Assembly: GCA_050948785.1 (NCBI GenBank)
Contig: JBMNEM010000002.1
Span: forward strand, 186,001 to 250,000
Direction: 5' to 3'
Source: JAAZMI01 sp050948785
GTDB lineage: Bacteria > Bacillota > Dethiobacteria > DTU022 > UBA8154
DNA length: 64,000 nucleotides
The notes beneath the pieces were generated by a model. The model was given only the letters and a program-made list of their open reading frames with translations, was not told where the DNA came from and searched no databases. How positions within the stretch are numbered: the first letter of the stretch is position 1; the number at the start of each line of letters is the position of its first letter. Made by a program: the position numbers and the translations under genes. This document shows positions 62,561 to 64,000 of this stretch, in pieces.

Positions 62561-63850
62561 CTAGTAAAGAGGAAAAGCCGCACACAGCTCCTGCACCTTA
62601 CGCCTGACCTGCACCAACGCCAGAGAATTTTGCCGTTCCTCTACCGTCCGGTTGATCAGCGCAGCAATCGCCTCCATCTCCGCTTTCTTCATTCCGCGGG
62701 AAGTGACCGCCGGGGTTCCCAACCGGATCCCGCTGGTGACCACCGGGCTCTCCGGGTCACGGGGAATAGCATTTTTATTGGCAGTAATCCCCACTTCACC
62801 CAGTAAATTTTCCATATCCCGGCCATTAATATTTTTACTGCGTAAATCAATCAACAGCAGATGGTTATCCGTTCCACCGGAAACAAGATCAAAACCCTGC
62901 TCTAAAAGACTGCCGGCCAGTGCCTGGGCATTTTTAAGAACCTGTTCCTGGTAAAGAATAAACTCCTCCCCCTGGGCCTCTTTAAAAGCAACCGCCTTGG
63001 CTGCGATCGCATGCATGAGGGGTCCTCCCTGAATCCCCGGAAAAACGGCCCGATCAATGTCCCGGGCAAATTCTTCGCGGCAGAGAATAAGCCCTCCCCG
63101 CGCACCCCGCAAGGTTTTGTGGGTAGTGCTCGACACAAATTCAGCATGGGGAACCGGATTGGGATGCAGCCCGGCTGCAACCAGGCCCGCAATATGCGCC
63201 ATATCGACCAGAAAGTAAGCGTCCACCTCCCGGGCAATGGCGGCAAAAGCGGCAAAGTCAATTTTGCGGGGATAAGCGCTGGCACCGGCGATAATCAGAC
63301 GCGGCCTGAACTTTTGGGCCAACGATCTGACCTCTTCCATATCAATATAACCGGTTTCAGGATCTACACCATAACTTTGAAAGTCATAATACTGGCCGGA
63401 AAAATTGACCGGGCTGCCATGCGTAAGATGTCCACCATGGGCCAGGCTCATCCCCAGGATAAGATCCCCCGGCTCCAAACAAGCAAAGTAGACAGCCATA
63501 TTGGCCGTAGCCCCCGCATGAGGTTGGACATTGGCGTGCTCCGCCCCAAAAAGTTCCTTGGCCCGCTCGATGGCCAGCTGTTCCACGACATCAACAAATT
63601 CACATCCACCATAATAGCGCTTTCCAGGATAACCCTCTGCATACTTGTTGGTCAAAACCGAGCCCTGGGCTGCTAGCACCCCCTTGCTGGCATAATTTTC
63701 CGAGGCAATCAAGACAATTCTTTCCTGCTGCCGCCGGGTTTCTTCCTCTATAGCCCGCGCTACTTGAGGATCTATTCTCGCTAAAAAATTTTTACCGTTG
63801 CTTTCTTCCACGGGCATGGCCAGGCCTGATTTATCTTCTAAACCAGGCAC
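62561..63850 (-). CDS. glyA: Serine hydroxymethyltransferase
   Basis: About 429 residues (418 if read from ATG 63817). PLP-binding Lys lies in VSSTTHKTLRGARGG; also ENYASKGVLAAQGSVLTNKY, YPGKRYYGGCEFVDVVEQLA, MAHIAGLVAAG and VTSGIRLGTPAVTSRG, all diagnostic. It makes glycine and methylene-tetrahydrofolate from serine. The GTG at 63850 lies very close to AAAGGGGGG; ATG at 63817 has a weaker site. It is 19 bases after rpiB on the same strand, as in many Clostridia. Confidence 0.96.
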   Translation of the reverse strand: MPGLEDKSGLAMPVEESNGKNFLARIDPQVARAIEEETRRQQERIVLIASENYASKGVLAAQGSVLTNKYAEGYPGKRYYGGCEFVDVVEQLAIERAKELFGAEHANVQPHAGATANMAVYFACLEPGDLILGMSLAHGGHLTHGSPVNFSGQYYDFQSYGVDPETGYIDMEEVRSLAQKFRPRLIIAGASAYPRKIDFAAFAAIAREVDAYFLVDMAHIAGLVAAGLHPNPVPHAEFVSSTTHKTLRGARGGLILCREEFARDIDRAVFPGIQGGPLMHAIAAKAVAFKEAQGEEFILYQEQVLKNAQALAGSLLEQGFDLVSGGTDNHLLLIDLRSKNINGRDMENLLGEVGITANKNAIPRDPESPVVTSGIRLGTPAVTSRGMKKAEMEAIAALINRTVEERQNSLALVQVRRKVQELCAAFPLY

Positions 63851-63869
63851 ACCCCCCTTTCACTGTGAA

Positions 63870-64000
63870 TTAATCGCTGCTTCCTTCCTGGCTGGCAGAG
63901 CATCCGTCAATCTCCCGGGCCCGCTCTTCTAGCTCCTTGATTTTTTCTACCCTTACTTGGTGTCTTCCTCCCTCAAAAGGGGTTTCCAAAAAAACTCCGA
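63870..64000 (-). CDS. rpiB: Ribose-5-phosphate isomerase B, C-terminal end
   Basis: Only the last 42 codons are in the window. FLETPFEGGRHQVRVEKIKE matches the C-terminal helix region of RpiB, in which the F-E-G-G-R-H element binds phosphate. An acidic/serine tail follows (CSASQEGSSD). The order rpiB-glyA-dCMP deaminase is a frequent Clostridia arrangement. Confidence 0.85.
   Translation of the reverse strand, partial: GVFLETPFEGGRHQVRVEKIKELEERAREIDGCSASQEGSSD

Overview
The window looks like a chromosome segment of an anaerobic Clostridia-type Bacillota (Firmicutes). Support comes from the sporulation-linked pair bofA/yaaL, an Amj-type lipid II flippase, S-layer (SLH) proteins, an aldehyde:ferredoxin oxidoreductase, a bacterial V-type ATPase operon and heavy use of cobalamin riboswitches. 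No rRNA, tRNA or CRISPR array was seen.

Layout. 1-6.2 kb (minus): an oligopeptide/nickel-type ABC importer (binding lipoprotein, two permeases, start of an ATPase), a SAM methyltransferase, a half-size EamA transporter, a CooT-type nickel protein and a decayed CooC-like P-loop gene; together a possible nickel-handling neighbourhood. 6.7-17.8 kb (minus): the most interesting part. A complete ECF importer (S, A-A, T) is followed upstream by a membrane-anchored DUF4430 protein, an SLH-anchored alpha/alpha-barrel protein, two tiny DUF2292 proteins, and a 1156-residue SLH protein carrying a barrel plus two DUF4430 domains. Three cobalamin riboswitches face these genes. Barrel plus DUF4430 is the domain plan of animal intrinsic factor/transcobalamin, so I read this as a surface vitamin B12 capture-and-import system. 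18.1-26.2 kb (minus): a TIM-barrel isomerase-like gene, an SLH relic, then a PLD-SNF2 helicase and an Eco57I-like DNA methylase broken by many frameshifts (a decaying defence island).

26.5-40.6 kb (plus): an orphan FliK-like/FlhB-tail pair, an FG-GAP surface protein, a MacB-like ABC exporter with a CARDB-like exported partner (both frameshifted), a GT39-like membrane glycosyltransferase, Amj and an aldehyde:ferredoxin oxidoreductase. 40.6-45.1 kb (minus): an ion-transporter-like protein, an MBL-fold hydrolase and an acetyl-CoA hydrolase/transferase-GNAT fusion. 45.3-50.4 kb: cobS, an SDH-type Clp-fold protease, a YdjM-like protein, bofA, yaaL and L-lactate dehydrogenase. 50.4-52.1 kb: repeat-rich DNA with an orphan cobalamin riboswitch, a truncated IS1182-like transposase and palindromic repeats. 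A related repeat block at 47 kb holds a 130-bp MITE with a 9-bp target duplication. 52.1-60.6 kb (minus): nine-gene V-ATPase operon H-I-K-E-C-F-A-B-D with a sodium-type c-ring signature. 61-64 kb (minus): LPG-synthase-type membrane protein, dCMP deaminase, glyA and the end of rpiB.

Genes between about 22.4 and 34.6 kb are disrupted almost only by single-base frameshifts, while both flanks are clean. This may be real decay or base-calling error, and fragments there are listed separately.
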